NCBI GenBank assembly: GCA_003527965.1
Contig: DPVY01000002.1
Span: 1-11,092, forward strand
From: Fidelibacterota bacterium
GTDB lineage: Bacteria > Fidelibacterota > UBA2242
Direction of reading: 5' to 3'
DNA: 11,092 nt
This document shows, one piece after another, positions 1 to 7,447 of this stretch. The translations under genes were made by a program, and so were the position numbers. The notes beneath the pieces are model-generated. The model made no database searches and was not told the DNA's origin. It saw nothing but the letters and a program-made list of their open reading frames with translations. The first letter of the stretch is position 1. The number at the start of each line of letters is the position of its first letter.

Positions 1-493
1 CATTATACTGTCCTCTGTCAATTTCAACTTCTTCCACAATTCTGCCCCGGGCAAAGGGAAAACAAAAAATATCCATCTCTCCACCGCAGGCGCCGGAATA
101 ATCAAAATATCCTTGATCCTGATATGATAATATTTTGGGCTGAACAACCGCCAGGTTTTCAGCAGATTGCAATTTTGCCAGCAATCGCTCAATCCAGCCC
201 TGTTCATGGACAGTATCATTATTTAAAATGAGTACAAAAGGTGTTGTGGTTGCCCGGAGACCGATATTACATCCGCCGGCGAAGCCAAGATTTCGATCGA
301 GTTTAATAATTTGTACCGACGGAAATTCCTTTTCTGTCATTACAACGCTGCCATCGGTAGAACCATTATCGACCAGGATCACATTAATTTTCAGTTTGGT
401 TGACTGAAATAACGAAGCGAAGCAATCCCGGAGGATTGCTTCGCCGTTATAATGAGGGATAATGACTGTTATGCCAAGATCTTTAGAAATCAA
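1..493 (-). CDS. Family 2 glycosyltransferase (COG1216-like), 3' end off the window
   Basis: Likely transfers a sugar from a nucleotide donor to a glycan or polysaccharide acceptor at the cytoplasmic membrane face. Reading 493 to 1 gives 164 intact codons with no stop; the C-terminus lies beyond position 1. Visible GT-A fold landmarks are the first beta strand ITVIIPHYN (residues 8-16), the nucleotide-binding strand VDNGSTDGS (41-49), NLGFAGGCNIG (68-78) and the metal-binding LNNDT (90-94, the DXD-like site). This pattern is typical of rhamnosyltransferase-like GT2 enzymes; the sugar cannot be read from it. The chosen start is a TTG at 493-491: the first in-frame ATG is codon 52, inside the fold. 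A weak purine-rich AAGAGAA precedes the TTG and overlaps the upstream stop. It lies 11 nt after the DUF2723 gene, so the two are almost certainly co-transcribed. The start choice is less certain than the family. Confidence 0.87.
   Translation of the reverse strand, partial: MISKDLGITVIIPHYNGEAILRDCFASLFQSTKLKINVILVDNGSTDGSVVMTEKEFPSVQIIKLDRNLGFAGGCNIGLRATTTPFVLILNNDTVHEQGWIERLLAKLQSAENLAVVQPKILSYQDQGYFDYSGACGGEMDIFCFPFARGRIVEEVEIDRGQYN
417..444 (-). repeat. Perfect 12-bp inverted repeat inside the GT2 reading frame
   Basis: The arms at 417-428 (GCGAAGCAATCC on +) and 433-444 are exact reverse complements separated by four bases. In the minus-strand transcript the loop reads UCCG closed by a C-G pair, which is a cUNCGg tetraloop, a class known for unusual stability. 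It covers nucleotides 50-77 of the GT2 gene and encodes part of GEAILRDCFAS, which fits the family without any insertion. Whether the structure is selected or a by-product of coding is unknown. Confidence 0.85.
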
Positions 494-504
494 TAAATTC
501 TCTT

Positions 505-3321
505 TTAATCTGTTTGAGAAGGTTCTGTAAGAGAATCAGGTGATATTTTCGGTATTTTTAAGAGATATTCATCACGCATGGTCTGGGCGCCTTTGTCTCC
601 CGGATGACTGATCAACCAGCTATCTAAAACACGGGCGGCATTAGCATAATCATTTTTATCTTCATAGAGCCGCACCAAAATGCTTATAATTTCCGGGTCG
701 CCGGGATTCTCTTCATAAAGCGGTTCCAGTAAAGAAAGGGATTTTTCATAATCATTAAGATACTGATAATAAATAGAGGCGAATTTCACCTTTTCCTTAG
801 CGCTCAATTTCGGTCTGCTCATCAGAGCATCCAACCGTCTTCGCAGCTCATCTGAGCGCCCGCCTTCATGATACAGCATACCGAGTTGCAGATAAGTTTC
901 TACATTGCCAATAGGTAAAAGTGATTCCGGCAGGACGACTTCCATAGAATCTAAAATGGCCAGCATTTTATCTTTTTCACCGGAATAGAACCGGTCCACC
1001 GCTACCTGAAAAAATGCCGCCCGGTAATTGCCGATCAGTTTGGTAATCGTGTCGTTAAAAAATATTTTCGGATTATTCAAATTCCGAAATCTATATACAT
1101 TCAGCAGATTGTTCTCGATTTTATCAATATCAGTCCGCTTAACCTTTTGAGGGTGTATCCTGAAGGTTAATCCTTCCATCTGGAGGTAGGGCTCCATATT
1201 CAGGCGGTTGCCGGGCGATACAGTCGTCGCAAAGTATACAGGTCGTTCCCATTTATTGGCTTCCAGAATTTGCAGGATCATTATATCCTGAACGCGCAGC
1301 CCCTGCCCCATGAGCGTGGGTTTCAATTCCCATTCTATGGGCGGCAGATCAGAGCCCGGCGGCGGAGAAATTTTTACCAGTTTCTTTTTCCAGGGAATAA
1401 CCGTCAACTCATCTATGGCTGCATCGCTAAGTCGTCCGATTGATATTTTAGGCTCATTGTTACGCAGCTGTTTAATATACCACGGTGTATTCAACAGACT
1501 TAAATTGACAACCCGTACATCCTTTCGAATGTTCTCAACTTCCTGTGCATACCACAGGGGAAAAGTATCGTTGTCGCCATTAGTAAATATGATACCGTTT
1601 GATTCACAACTTTGCAGTAAATTATAGGCATAATCCGAGGCAACATAATTCCCTTTACGGCTATGCTCCTGATAATTGGCGGTCAATACGTTAACCGGCA
1701 GTGCAATCAGAAGGACAACCGTGACCAGGTATGTTAAGGGTTTACGAAGATTTTTATTTTTCAATTCGATCATATGCCCGATAAGCGCCGATGCCCCGAT
1801 CCCAATCCAAACAGCGAACGCAAAAAATGATCCCACATAGGAATAATCACGTTCGCGCGGCTGGGGATCATCCTGGTTAAGATACAGAACAATCATCAAT
1901 CCCGTAAAAAGAAAAAGCGCCAGCACGGAAAGGGCTTTCTTCTTATCTTTGTTAAAGTGAACCAACAAGCCATACAGCCCCACTAAGAATGGAAAAGGGA
2001 GTAAAAACTGAAAAGGATCAACATTGGCAACTTTCCTTCCAATAAATTGCCAGTTAAAATATCGGATATACATCTTTTTGATCTGATAATTCCAGAAAAA
2101 ATCCAGGGAATTTTTATAAAGATGTTTGGTTTCGGGTTTCCACTTTGCTCTGTTAAAAATATCGGTAAATTCCCGGTGACCATACTGCTCACGTTCCATG
2201 TATGCCACTGCCTGATGAGTAGTTTCCGGATCATTTTCATCAATCGTCGGGTTTTGGCTGCTGCGAATAAATATAGTCGCATAGGATGAATAACCCACAA
2301 TTATCAAGACGAGGGACATTAGTGCCAGTGAGGCAATATGATATTTTTTACGAATTACCCATGCCGTTGCCAGAAATATAATCAGAACCGTTACAACCAC
2401 CATGCCGACGCCAAAACTGTCGGCAATTTTCGGTATACCCCGAATCACACCGCCATTGATCAGCAAAAAAGCAGCCGAAGCGGTCATAGCCATTAAAACA
2501 TTTTTGCTGTGTTCTTTAAATCGCTCTGATTTTGGGTGGTAATAAAGATACAGATAGATACCGAGAAATGAGCTGACCGTTAATACGGATTGAGCCGAAA
2601 AAGAGGAACTCACAACTGCGCGCCAGAAAAGAAATATTAAGGAAATTCCGGCGACACCGATAATAATATCGGCGATTAGCCAGCCAATTGAGGAGATTTT
2701 CGTCCGTTTGAAATAAATAATCAGGGCAATAAAAAAGATTGCCAGTAGATTCAATAAGTGAATACCTATTGCCAAACCTATGATATAGGCAATTAGCAAC
2801 AAGTATCGCTCGTGTCCGGGTTTATCGGAACGCTGCTCCCAAAAGAGAATCAGCCAGATGACAATCGCCGTCAGGAAGGTTGAAAAGGCATAGACCTCCG
2901 CTTCCACCGCATTAAACCAATGGCTGTCCGTAAATGCAAAGGTCATCGCCCCTATAAAAGCGCCGCCGTAAACCGCAATTTTTTGAAGCGGTCTTACCGG
3001 ACGCCCCCAACTTTTCAGCAACTGCACAATGATCAAAAACAGAAACATTACCGAAAAAGAACTGACTATCGGCGATATCAGGTTTACACGGTAGGCAATA
3101 TCATTTCCAATCGGAAGCATTGAAAAGAAACGACCAATCAGCAGGTACAACGGACTGCCCGGAGGATGGGGAACACCCAGCGTATAGGACGTGGCAATGA
3201 ATTCGCCGCAATCCCAGAAGGACACGGTTGGAGCCATGGTATCCATATATACGATCCAGCTGAGCAAAAAAGTTAACAATGCCAGAATGACTTTTTCTTT
3301 GTTATTCTTAATAATCTGCAT
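505..3321 (-). CDS. DUF2723 multi-spanning membrane protein, GT117/TMEM260-like, with TPR-like tail
   Basis: A 938-residue integral membrane protein of the DUF2723 family. The family includes eukaryotic TMEM260, reported as a protein O-mannosyltransferase (GT117, GT-C fold); a lipid-linked-sugar glycosyltransferase role here is inferred from that relation. After a first membrane helix (about 11-25) comes the diagnostic loop with WDCGEF (36-41; D37 and E40 are candidate acidic catalytic residues) and GVPHPPGSP (49-57). About 12-14 hydrophobic segments extend to about residue 547. The conserved loop DDPQPRERDYSYVGSFF lies at 484-500. A soluble region follows with GDNDTFPLWYAQ (582-593), then helical hairpins at about 805-915 resembling TPRs (LGMLYHEGG, ASIYYQYLNDYEKSLSLL). 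The ATG is preceded by AAGGA at good spacing. The gene starts 17 nt after the DUF1844 gene and ends 11 nt before the GT2 gene. The substrate cannot be told from the sequence. Confidence 0.9.
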   Translation of the reverse strand: MQIIKNNKEKVILALLTFLLSWIVYMDTMAPTVSFWDCGEFIATSYTLGVPHPPGSPLYLLIGRFFSMLPIGNDIAYRVNLISPIVSSFSVMFLFLIIVQLLKSWGRPVRPLQKIAVYGGAFIGAMTFAFTDSHWFNAVEAEVYAFSTFLTAIVIWLILFWEQRSDKPGHERYLLLIAYIIGLAIGIHLLNLLAIFFIALIIYFKRTKISSIGWLIADIIIGVAGISLIFLFWRAVVSSSFSAQSVLTVSSFLGIYLYLYYHPKSERFKEHSKNVLMAMTASAAFLLINGGVIRGIPKIADSFGVGMVVVTVLIIFLATAWVIRKKYHIASLALMSLVLIIVGYSSYATIFIRSSQNPTIDENDPETTHQAVAYMEREQYGHREFTDIFNRAKWKPETKHLYKNSLDFFWNYQIKKMYIRYFNWQFIGRKVANVDPFQFLLPFPFLVGLYGLLVHFNKDKKKALSVLALFLFTGLMIVLYLNQDDPQPRERDYSYVGSFFAFAVWIGIGASALIGHMIELKNKNLRKPLTYLVTVVLLIALPVNVLTANYQEHSRKGNYVASDYAYNLLQSCESNGIIFTNGDNDTFPLWYAQEVENIRKDVRVVNLSLLNTPWYIKQLRNNEPKISIGRLSDAAIDELTVIPWKKKLVKISPPPGSDLPPIEWELKPTLMGQGLRVQDIMILQILEANKWERPVYFATTVSPGNRLNMEPYLQMEGLTFRIHPQKVKRTDIDKIENNLLNVYRFRNLNNPKIFFNDTITKLIGNYRAAFFQVAVDRFYSGEKDKMLAILDSMEVVLPESLLPIGNVETYLQLGMLYHEGGRSDELRRRLDALMSRPKLSAKEKVKFASIYYQYLNDYEKSLSLLEPLYEENPGDPEIISILVRLYEDKNDYANAARVLDSWLISHPGDKGAQTMRDEYLLKIPKISPDSLTEPSQTD

Positions 3322-3338
3322 ATCAATCCTTCTGATAA

Positions 3339-3659
3339 TTAATTAGTATTCTCCGGTTTCGGTTCTTTCTGTTTTTCCGGATGTTTATCCTGTTTTATTT
3401 TAAGATCGACAAAATTTATCTTTAATTCCGAAAGTGCGCCGGCTAGGATCTGTTTTTCTTCCTCGCTAAGATTGCCTTTGGTTTTTTCCTCAATCATCTC
3501 CAGCATATCGATTGTAAACCGAGCTTCTTTTAAATTTACGGCAGTGTCGCCGGTAATCGGACTTTTCTGCTTGCCCATTTGGATCCAGGCGCTTGTGATA
3601 AAGGATTGTATTAATCCCAGAAAAAGCACCTTCTTTTGGTCAATTCGATCTTCAGCCAT
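3339..3659 (-). CDS. DUF1844 family small protein
   Basis: A 106-residue soluble protein of unknown function. The first 85 residues match the DUF1844 pattern: a helix with FLGLIQSFITSAWIQMGK (13-30), NLKEARFTIDMLEMIEEKT (42-60), and a third helix after GNLSEEEKQIL (62-72). The tail from about residue 88 is charged, Lys/Glu/Pro-rich and probably disordered. There is no signal peptide or membrane span, so it should be cytoplasmic. The ATG has the best ribosome-binding site in the window. It is the first gene after a 252-bp gap and lies 17 nt ahead of the DUF2723 gene, suggesting that it heads that transcription unit. Members are small all-helical proteins with no assigned reaction; a link to glycosylation here rests only on position. 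Confidence 0.87.
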   Translation of the reverse strand: MAEDRIDQKKVLFLGLIQSFITSAWIQMGKQKSPITGDTAVNLKEARFTIDMLEMIEEKTKGNLSEEEKQILAGALSELKINFVDLKIKQDKHPEKQKEPKPENTN

Positions 3660-3663
3660 TTAC

Positions 3664-3669
3664 CCTCCT
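3664..3669 (-). promoter_or_regulatory. Strong Shine-Dalgarno of the DUF1844 gene
   Basis: On the minus strand AGGAGG lies four bases before the ATG at 3659. It is much closer to consensus than the sites before recG or the GT2 gene, which supports this start and suggests that a new translation-efficient unit begins here. No convincing -35/-10 pair was found upstream. Confidence 0.75.
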
Positions 3670-3745
3670 AACCTGGACAAACCAGCCCCAAAAAGGTAAA
3701 AAATAGAATTTGAGAAATGAGAAGTTGCTCCACATATTTTGGGAC

Positions 3746-3838
3746 GATACTGGATGCTGGATGTTGAGCGAAGCGAAATCCCGGTTCATCGGGGCTTGAT
3801 ACTGGATAGAAAAAAACAAGTATCCAATATCCAGTATC
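3746..3838. repeat. Composite repeat cluster built on GATACTGGAT units
   Basis: The ten-mer GATACTGGAT occurs directly at 3746-3755 and 3798-3807, and inverted at 3829-3838. The homology of the outer copies is longer: + 3746-3762 against the reverse complement of 3822-3838 matches at 15 of 17 positions. Between the copies lie a GCGAAGCG-containing stretch (3767-3774) and a small CCCG/CGGG hairpin (3780-3793). Reading frames across it give low-complexity peptides such as NIQHPVSS, a sign of non-coding repeat. It resembles the dispersed intergenic repeats of some bacterial genomes, but copies elsewhere cannot be seen from this window. Confidence 0.7.
3798..3838. repeat. 11-bp perfect inverted repeat with 19-nt loop
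   Basis: GATACTGGATA (3798-3808) is exactly complementary to 3828-3838. On the + strand the hairpin is followed by six T residues (3839-3844), which looks like a Rho-independent terminator, but no plus-strand gene precedes it. On the minus strand, the direction of real transcription, the T run is ahead of the stem, so terminator function for recG is not supported. It forms part of the larger repeat cluster. Confidence 0.75.
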
Positions 3839-3911
3839 TTTTTTGATTTGTGAATAAATTTGATGATGATCATTTTCTTTACAAAAAAGTAAGAAATTAA
3901 CTTTTAAGAGA

Positions 3912-6035
3912 CTATAATACATTGATGAAGTTCATAAATTCCGAATAATCTTTGATAAGGTGATCGCGTATCGACCGGTTTTCGGGCTTACGGAGATGAG
4001 GATCATTTTTTATGAGCATAAAAGCTTCACTGCGAGCCACTTTCAACAGTTCTTTATCCACCAGTAAATCAGCCATTTTCATTTTCGGAAAACCATGCTG
4101 CCGGGTTCCGTAAAACTCGCCCGGACCGCGTAATTTAAGGTCTCGCTCCGATATTTCAAAACCGTTCGTGCTGCCGTTAATAATCTTCAACCGCTCGTGC
4201 GATGTTTCCGTTCGTTTGCGTTCAACCATGACGCAGACGCCGTTTTTCGTGCCGCGACCAACCCTGCCCCGCAGCTGGTGCAGCTGGGTCAAACCGAATC
4301 GTTCGGCATTTTCAATGACCATGATTGTGGCATTGGGATTATCGACGCCGACTTCAATAACCGTTGTACTAACAAGAATATCCACGGTTCCCGCAGAAAA
4401 CGCCTGCATTACCGCCTCTTTCTCGGCGGTTTTCATAGAGCCGTGCAGCAACCCAAGCCGGAAATCGGAAAAGACTTTCGTTTTGAGATATTCATAACCC
4501 TGGATTGCCGCCTGCAGGTCCATCTTGGCGGATTCGTCAATCAGTGGGTAGACAATATAAACCTGTTCGCCTTTTTGAACCTGTTGGCGGATATAATCGT
4601 AGACTTTATCCAGCTGATCGACATTGACAATCCTGCTGATAATTTTTCCTTTGCGGGCAGGCAGTTCATCGAGAATAGAAACATCCATGTCACCATAGAG
4701 AGTCATACTCATGGTGCGGGGAATGGGCGTTGCCGTCATCACCAATACATCGGGGTTGAATCCTTTGGCAATCAATTGACTGCGCTGAACCACACCAAAA
4801 CGGTGCTGTTCATCAATTATCGCTAACGCCAGCCTCTGAAATTCCACAGTTTCCTGAATAAGAGCATGCGTGCCAACAACCAGTTCAGCCGTGCCCTGTT
4901 TGATTTCATCGAGAATCTCGTCCCGCTCTTTTTTTCTCTGCCCTCCGATCAGCAGGTTGACTTTAATTCCGGCCGGTTTACCTAATTTGGCAAGATTGCG
5001 GTAATGCTGCTCCGCTAAAATTTCTGTGGGTGCCATGACCGCCGCCTGATAACCGTTTCCAATGGCAATGCTGGCGCACAACAATGCAACGACTGTTTTT
5101 CCCGAGCCGACATCACCCTGTAATAAGCGGTTCATAACAGTTTCTGATTTCATATCATCCCAGATCTCATGAATAACTCTTTTTTGGGCTACCGTCAACT
5201 GAAATGGCAATTTTTGATAAATCTGCTTTAACTGGGCGCCGGCGCCGGAATAACGAAACCTTTTTTTTACCGATTTGATTCCCTGCCGTTTCACCGCCAG
5301 CAATAATTGCAGATAGAACAGCTCCTCAAATTTGAAACGCCATACCGCTTTTTCAAGGACGATTGGGGACTCGGGAAAATGTATCTGACGTAAAGCTTCA
5401 TTGATTCCGGTTATTCTCAGAGTCTCAAGTAGCGCTCCGGGTAATATTTCTTCCGCTTGCCAGGTCATTTTCTCAATGATATTATGCAATAATCGTCTAA
5501 AACCACGGCTGTCCAGCCCGACTTTTTTCAGATCAGCCGTTGAAGGATAGAGTGGAATAATACGGGCGGTGTTCAGTGTGGCGGCGTCATCACTTTCTAA
5601 TTTGTCGTAATCAGGATGAACAAATTGCAATCCTCCAAAGTATTCTACTTTACCGCTCATGGCGATCAGATCACCGGGTTTAAATATTTTTTGGATATAT
5701 TGAGCACTATTAAACCAAACACAGCGAAATTGACCGCTACTGTCACCAATTAACATTTGCAAATAAGGGCGTTTGCGGGTGCGGACGCTGTTCAACGATA
5801 ACACCTTCCCCACGATCGTGGCTTCCTGCCCGGCTCTTAGCTTTGCAATGGGTGTGATTGTACTGCGATCAAGATAACGTCGGGGAAAATGATATAGTAA
5901 ATCACGGAACGTTTTTATGCCGGCCTGTCCAAGCGCCTCGCCCCGCCGGGGGCCGACACCTTTGATATAGGTTACCGGAGTGTCAATCTGTATCACGGCA
6001 TATTCTAAGGGTGCTGACTGGCTCAAAGGTGACAA
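3912..6035 (-). CDS. recG: ATP-dependent DNA helicase RecG
   Basis: Double-stranded DNA translocase that remodels stalled forks and branched recombination intermediates. The 707 residues compare with 693 in E. coli and all domains are present: an N-terminal helix-hairpin-like segment (YIKGVGPRRGEAL, 23-35), the OB-fold wedge (about 55-150), Walker A GDVGSGKT (307-314), motif Ia APTEILAEQH (335-344), motif II DEQH (408-411), motif III TATPIPRT (434-441), motif V STTVIEVGVD (556-565), motif VI QLRGRVGRG (587-595), and the TRG region with LRGPGEFYGTRQHG (635-648). The start is TTG at 6035-6033, with no spacer after the TAA of the DUF4139 gene and only a weak purine stretch before it, so translation is probably coupled. 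The first in-frame ATG is codon 93, inside the wedge. A GTG at codon 14 (giving MIQIDTPVTYIKG) is a possible alternative start. The stop is TAG. Confidence 0.98.
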   Translation of the reverse strand: MSPLSQSAPLEYAVIQIDTPVTYIKGVGPRRGEALGQAGIKTFRDLLYHFPRRYLDRSTITPIAKLRAGQEATIVGKVLSLNSVRTRKRPYLQMLIGDSSGQFRCVWFNSAQYIQKIFKPGDLIAMSGKVEYFGGLQFVHPDYDKLESDDAATLNTARIIPLYPSTADLKKVGLDSRGFRRLLHNIIEKMTWQAEEILPGALLETLRITGINEALRQIHFPESPIVLEKAVWRFKFEELFYLQLLLAVKRQGIKSVKKRFRYSGAGAQLKQIYQKLPFQLTVAQKRVIHEIWDDMKSETVMNRLLQGDVGSGKTVVALLCASIAIGNGYQAAVMAPTEILAEQHYRNLAKLGKPAGIKVNLLIGGQRKKERDEILDEIKQGTAELVVGTHALIQETVEFQRLALAIIDEQHRFGVVQRSQLIAKGFNPDVLVMTATPIPRTMSMTLYGDMDVSILDELPARKGKIISRIVNVDQLDKVYDYIRQQVQKGEQVYIVYPLIDESAKMDLQAAIQGYEYLKTKVFSDFRLGLLHGSMKTAEKEAVMQAFSAGTVDILVSTTVIEVGVDNPNATIMVIENAERFGLTQLHQLRGRVGRGTKNGVCVMVERKRTETSHERLKIINGSTNGFEISERDLKLRGPGEFYGTRQHGFPKMKMADLLVDKELLKVARSEAFMLIKNDPHLRKPENRSIRDHLIKDYSEFMNFINVL

Positions 6036-7412
6036 TTACCACTTACGAAAAAAAGTATAAGTTATGGTTTCGGTTGCATCGGCTTTCACCGTTATCGGAA
6101 AGAGCACCTTGCGGCTGCTAATCCGATTATATGAATGACTGGCTTTTTTAATTTCTCCGTAATCATATATATCATCGATGATTTCAACTTCAGCCGGTGT
6201 GGTCTTCCGGTTCGTTATCTGAATTTCGACAGTAACTGTTTCGGAACGCTTGGATGATCGCTCCCGCTCTACGATAGTTCGCTTGCCTTTGACGTCAAAT
6301 GCACGTCCCGTGGTTATGCGCAGGGTGTCTTTGTTGCTGGTATGGTCAATCCGATCCTCGCCGATGAATTGCAGAGTTTCATCAACGTCCCGCTTGAATA
6401 CCCGCACAACTCCTTTCGGCAACGCCATACCCATATTGTTTTCTTTGGTATTTTCCAGACGGAAAACTACTTCCAGCGGACCTTCGCGTTCTCTGAGATA
6501 TTGATTTTTGAAGAGATATACTTTATGACCTTTTCCATTGATTTCATCGAACAGACTGACCTGTTTCATCTCCTGATCGCGCAGTGTCACGAGTTGCGGC
6601 AGCTCATAAAGATAATAATCGGCAATTTCACGGGTTTCCACCGGTTGCCTTGCCGTCATTGTTTTGGCTTCTTCGGGGGCGCTATATGCGCGCATGTCTG
6701 CATCAGATACCCGGTGCAGTTCTCCTGCAATGAGCTTCAACTTGGCATTTTCATAGGTCGCACCGGAATTGTTATTAAGCGAAATCCAGGAGCTTAAAAT
6801 AAAATTTTGTTCTTTTTGATCGAGAACTAAAATATATTCGGCGTTCCACGACATTCCAGAGGTCAGGTAACTGATCTCAGCGCCGGTTTTCCCCTTATAG
6901 TCGGATTGCACATTCCACTCGAGGGTCGGTTTGACAATCAACCCACCCGGCAGAGATGGGAATTCATAATCGGCAATGTTTTCGGCTCTGGCAATCCGGA
7001 TACTTCCGTCAGGCACTTCTACCACAATATGATTCTGATCGGCGCTTAACAATTTACCGGAGGTAGATTCTTTCGTATTTAATCTAAAGGTTATATTTTC
7101 ACCGGTGTATTTACTGAATAATTTCCATGTGTTGACTAAATCGTAAAGGAAGTTCTGCTCCAAAACTTCGACTTTAGGGCTAATTTTCGGGAAACGCAGT
7201 TTGACAGTCGCCGGACGGACTTTCGCAGAGACGCCTTCAATCCTGACGGTGTTTAATCCTTTAGCTAAAGTAATCTCTTTGCTCTGGTAAATGAGTCCCT
7301 GATTGTTATTGTAAATAGTCACCTGAGTATTCTTGAAATCATTACCCGCCAGGCAGGGTAGATAAAAAACTACAACCATTAAAAGGACAACTGACCGGTA
7401 TTCTTTTATCAT
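6036..7412 (-). CDS. Exported DUF4139 domain protein
   Basis: A 458-residue protein of unknown biochemical role. Residues 1-22 form a Sec-type signal peptide (K/R followed by VVLLMVVVFYLPCLAG). C20 lacks a proper lipobox (YLPC), so a lipoprotein is unlikely. The mature protein is beta-rich. SYLTSGMSWNAEYILVLD (181-198) followed by WISLNNNSGATYENAKLKL (209-227) is the hallmark of DUF4139, and the conserved C-terminal strand ends in ITYTFFRKW. The N-terminal part (30-150), including VTIYNNNQGLIY and LNTVRIEGVS, resembles the N-terminal domain usually paired with DUF4139. The ATG has GGAG at good spacing. It lies 35 nt after valS and abuts recG. Placement in the periplasm or at the outer surface is inferred from the signal peptide. 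No catalytic residues can be proposed. Confidence 0.87.
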   Translation of the reverse strand: MIKEYRSVVLLMVVVFYLPCLAGNDFKNTQVTIYNNNQGLIYQSKEITLAKGLNTVRIEGVSAKVRPATVKLRFPKISPKVEVLEQNFLYDLVNTWKLFSKYTGENITFRLNTKESTSGKLLSADQNHIVVEVPDGSIRIARAENIADYEFPSLPGGLIVKPTLEWNVQSDYKGKTGAEISYLTSGMSWNAEYILVLDQKEQNFILSSWISLNNNSGATYENAKLKLIAGELHRVSDADMRAYSAPEEAKTMTARQPVETREIADYYLYELPQLVTLRDQEMKQVSLFDEINGKGHKVYLFKNQYLREREGPLEVVFRLENTKENNMGMALPKGVVRVFKRDVDETLQFIGEDRIDHTSNKDTLRITTGRAFDVKGKRTIVERERSSKRSETVTVEIQITNRKTTPAEVEIIDDIYDYGEIKKASHSYNRISSRKVLFPITVKADATETITYTFFRKW

Positions 7413-7447
7413 AGCTACTCCATGTTTATTGATTCGTTGAACCTCTT

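Larger units (their letters stand above)
3660..3911. other. Intergenic region between recG and the DUF1844 gene
   Basis: This is the only sizeable non-coding gap (252 bp). It is AT-rich at both ends and holds a repeat cluster at about 3746-3838. It should contain the end of the recG transcript and the promoter of the DUF1844/DUF2723/GT2 unit, but no clear minus-strand intrinsic terminator or sigma-70-type promoter could be read. The best minus-strand hairpin near the recG end (about 3876-3896) is short, AT-only and bulged. No tRNA or recognisable riboswitch was seen. Confidence 0.7.

Noticed and set aside
3798..3844. Hairpin plus six T residues resembling an intrinsic terminator on the + strand
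   Set aside because: No plus-strand gene precedes it, and in the minus-strand direction of recG the T run is on the wrong side of the stem; it is reported only as a repeat.
3652..3922. Two overlapping minus-strand open frames (73 and 84 codons) in the gap between recG and the DUF1844 gene
   Set aside because: They run through the repeat cluster and give low-complexity peptides such as NIQHPVSS and QHPASSI, lack good ribosome-binding sites and overlap the ends of real genes; they are best explained as translated repeat.
4197..4826. 209-codon plus-strand open frame inside recG
   Set aside because: It is antisense to the helicase motif region of a well-conserved recG and its translation shows no recognisable domain; it is a shadow of the coding strand.
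5235..5246. Self-complementary 12-mer GGCGCCGGCGCC within recG
   Set aside because: It encodes a Gly-Ala-rich turn (SGAGAQ) in the expected reading frame; a short GC palindrome of this kind is likely to arise by coding chance.
6342..6797. 151-codon plus-strand open frame inside the DUF4139 gene
   Set aside because: It is antisense to an intact, recognisable DUF4139 frame, with composition typical of a shadow frame and no domain match.
7367..7412. Possible lipoprotein signal in the DUF4139 protein because of Cys20
   Set aside because: The residues before the Cys (YLP) do not fit a lipobox, which wants Leu at -3 and a small residue at -1; an ordinary Sec signal peptide is the better reading.
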